Assembly: GCA_021780275.1 (NCBI GenBank)
Contig: JAJXZC010000399.1
Location: 1-5,768 of the forward strand
Origin: Pseudomonadota bacterium
GTDB lineage: Bacteria; Pseudomonadota; Alphaproteobacteria; Parvibaculales; Parvibaculaceae
DNA length: 5,768 nt
Direction of reading: 5' to 3'
Below, in pieces: positions 4,199-5,768 of this stretch; within the stretch, counting starts at the first letter, position 1, and the number at the start of each line of letters is the position of its first letter. Made by a program: the position numbers and the translations under genes. Below the pieces are notes generated by a model. The model searched no databases. It was not told the origin of the DNA and saw only the letters and a list, made by a program, of their open reading frames with translations.

Positions 4199-5768
4199 AT
4201 GGCGTTACCGCGGCTCCAGATCGAAGGCGAATGGTTCGAGGGCGAGGATGGCAGGACGCATATCCTGCGGGGCGTCAATCTCGGTGGCGATTGCAAGGTT
4301 CCCTACACGCCGAACGGGCACACGAATATTCCGACGGATTTCTCCGACCATCGCACCGTGTCCTTCATCGGCCGTCCCTTTCCACTCGACGAAGCGGCGG
4401 AACATCTTGGCAGGCTGAAGGCGTGGGGCTTCAATTGCATCCGCCTGCTGACGACATGGGAAGCCGTCGAGCATGCGGGGCCCGGCAAATACGATGAGGC
4501 CTATCTCGATTATTTCGCCACGCTCTGCCGCATGGCCGACGAGCATGGGCTCTATGTCTTCATCGACTTCCATCAGGATGTATGGAGCCGCATGACGGGC
4601 GGCGACGGCGCGCCGGGATGGACCTTCGAGGCGGTGGGACTCGACTTCACGAAGTTCCATGCGGCGGGCGCAGCGCATGTGATGCAATACAAATACGATT
4701 TCGCGCGCGGCGGACGGCAGGAAGACCGCTATCCGACCATGACCTGGTCGCAGAATTACCGCTATCCGGCCAACGCGCTGATGTGGACCTTCTTCTTCGC
4801 CGGCAAGACGTTCTGTCCCGACTTCATGGTCGATGGCCGCAACGTGCAGGACTTCCTGCAGGATCATTATCTCGGCTCGATGGAGGCCGTGGCGCAGCGC
4901 TTGAAGGGCCTGCCGAATGTGCTCGGCTTCGACTCGCTCAACGAGCCGGGCTCCGGCTATGTCGAAAAGCACATGAGCTATCGCCACATCGGCCCGAGCG
5001 AGATCGACAAAAGCGGGCCGCAGCCGGGGCTCGCCTGGTCACCGATCGACGGGCTCGCCGTCGCTCGCGGCCTCTCGCGCGACATTCCCAATTTCCGCGT
5101 CGACAAGGCGGTGGGAAAGATTGTCCGGGTGGATGACGAGCGGATCAACGCGGGTCAGACTTCGATATGGCTGAAGGGCGCGGAGTGCCCCTTCGAGCGG
5201 GCGGGTGCCTATCGCCTCAAGAATGGCGGTGTCGAGGTGCTGGATGAGTTCTTCTTCATGAAGCGCGGCGGGCATGTCGTCTCCATGGAGCATGATTTCA
5301 TGTCGCCCTTCTTTCACCGCGTGGCGGAGCGCGTCCGCGCGGTCGATCCCGACTGGTTGCTCTTCGCCGAGGTCGATCCATGGCGGCTCGGTCATGGATT
5401 TCCAAAGGGAACGCCGCGTGGCACCGTCAATGCGAGCCATTGGTACGATGTGGGCACGCTGGTGACGAAGGAGTTCCGGATTCCCGAAACGCCCGAGAAG
5501 ATGCAGGCGCGGGAAGATTCCTATACGCGCAATCTCGCCTTCATCAAGAATCTGGGAAGCTCTCTCAATGAAGGTCTCGGCGCGCCGACGCTGATTGGCG
5601 AATTCGGCATTCCCTTCGACCTCGACCACGCCGCGGCCTACAAGGCATGGGGGACAGGCGATCATGGATCGGGGCCGTGGCAGGAGCATATCGTCGCGCT
5701 CGACCTCATGTACAACGCCATGGATGCGCTGCTCATCTCCTCGACGCAATGGAACTACACGGCGTCGA
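4199..5768 (+). CDS. Glycoside hydrolase family 5, GH5_12-like (steryl-beta-glucosidase/glucosylceramidase type), 3' end outside window
   Basis: The frame is open from the ATG to the window edge, giving 523 residues without a stop. The protein is a GH5 (beta/alpha)8 retaining glycosidase. Visible landmarks are HILRGVNLGGD (21-31, strand 1), FNCIRLLTTWEAVE (78-91), FIDFHQDVWSR (121-131), FDSLNEP (244-250) with E249 as acid/base, SHWYDVG (413-419), LIGEFGIPFD (465-474) with E468 as nucleophile, and the substrate-stacking W518 in TQWNY. HQDVWSR followed by a G-rich loop and GAPGWTFEAVGLD (137-149), FFFAGKTFCPDF (198-209), and RNVQDFLQDHY (214-224) resemble the fungal group of EGCrP2 and yeast Sgl1, which cleave ergosteryl glucoside or glucosylceramide. 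About 100 residues between NEP and the HWY strand form an insertion also seen in that group. No signal peptide or membrane segment is present, so the enzyme is probably cytosolic like EGCrP2. The exact substrate is inferred. Fungal members run to 700 or more residues, so a further C-terminal domain probably follows. Confidence 0.88.
   Translation, partial: MALPRLQIEGEWFEGEDGRTHILRGVNLGGDCKVPYTPNGHTNIPTDFSDHRTVSFIGRPFPLDEAAEHLGRLKAWGFNCIRLLTTWEAVEHAGPGKYDEAYLDYFATLCRMADEHGLYVFIDFHQDVWSRMTGGDGAPGWTFEAVGLDFTKFHAAGAAHVMQYKYDFARGGRQEDRYPTMTWSQNYRYPANALMWTFFFAGKTFCPDFMVDGRNVQDFLQDHYLGSMEAVAQRLKGLPNVLGFDSLNEPGSGYVEKHMSYRHIGPSEIDKSGPQPGLAWSPIDGLAVARGLSRDIPNFRVDKAVGKIVRVDDERINAGQTSIWLKGAECPFERAGAYRLKNGGVEVLDEFFFMKRGGHVVSMEHDFMSPFFHRVAERVRAVDPDWLLFAEVDPWRLGHGFPKGTPRGTVNASHWYDVGTLVTKEFRIPETPEKMQAREDSYTRNLAFIKNLGSSLNEGLGAPTLIGEFGIPFDLDHAAAYKAWGTGDHGSGPWQEHIVALDLMYNAMDALLISSTQWNYTAS

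Noticed and set aside
4205..4987. A 260-codon open frame on the minus strand inside the GH5 gene
   Set aside because: It is antisense to a gene with clear catalytic motifs, and its composition (many R, E and A residues, no recognisable domain) is typical of a shadow frame in GC-rich DNA.
5039..5749. A 236-codon minus-strand open frame over the 3' part of the GH5 gene
   Set aside because: It is a shadow of the GH5 coding frame, which has the nucleophile motif LIGEFG here. No independent family resemblance is seen.

Overview
The window looks like chromosomal DNA of an alphaproteobacterium, most likely of the Hyphomicrobiales/Rhizobiales group. Three things suggest this: the GC-rich codon usage with strong G/C bias at third positions, the gene families present, and a palindromic intergenic element at 1618-1684. 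The minus-strand translation of that element begins MAGLDPAIHVFL, the spurious peptide that litters annotations of these genomes. No rRNA, tRNA, CRISPR array, transposase or phage gene is visible, and coding sequence fills almost all of the window.

Layout. Bases 1-255 (+) are the 3' end of a TauD-type Fe(II)/2-oxoglutarate dioxygenase gene. It converges, with only six bases between stop codons, on a minus-strand run: a small exported DUF4431-like protein (262-672), a DMT/EamA-family membrane transporter (683-1588), and two serine beta-lactamase-fold hydrolases, one EstB/family VIII esterase-like (1731-2972) and one NylB-like (3011-4054). The last gene listed is the first transcribed. A 144-bp divergent intergenic region (4055-4198) separates it from a plus-strand gene (4199 to beyond the window end). 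That gene encodes a large cytosolic glycoside hydrolase family 5 enzyme that resembles the fungal GH5_12 steryl-beta-glucosidase/glucosylceramidase group (EGCrP2, Sgl1).

How the genes may work together. The transporter and DUF4431 genes are tightly coupled: the ribosome binding site of the second overlaps the stop codon of the first. The two serine hydrolases lie 38 bp apart on one strand and probably share a transcript. The GH5 gene is divergent from them and could share a control region. One possible reading is a small locus for intracellular turnover of glycosylated lipids or sterols, in which esterase-like hydrolases remove acyl groups and the GH5 enzyme removes glucose. This is inference from adjacency only. 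The TauD-like gene is convergent and need not be related.

The most interesting item is the bacterial GH5_12-like gene beside two divergent serine hydrolases. The rest is ordinary accessory metabolism. I see no convincing evidence of a wholly new system in these 5.8 kb.
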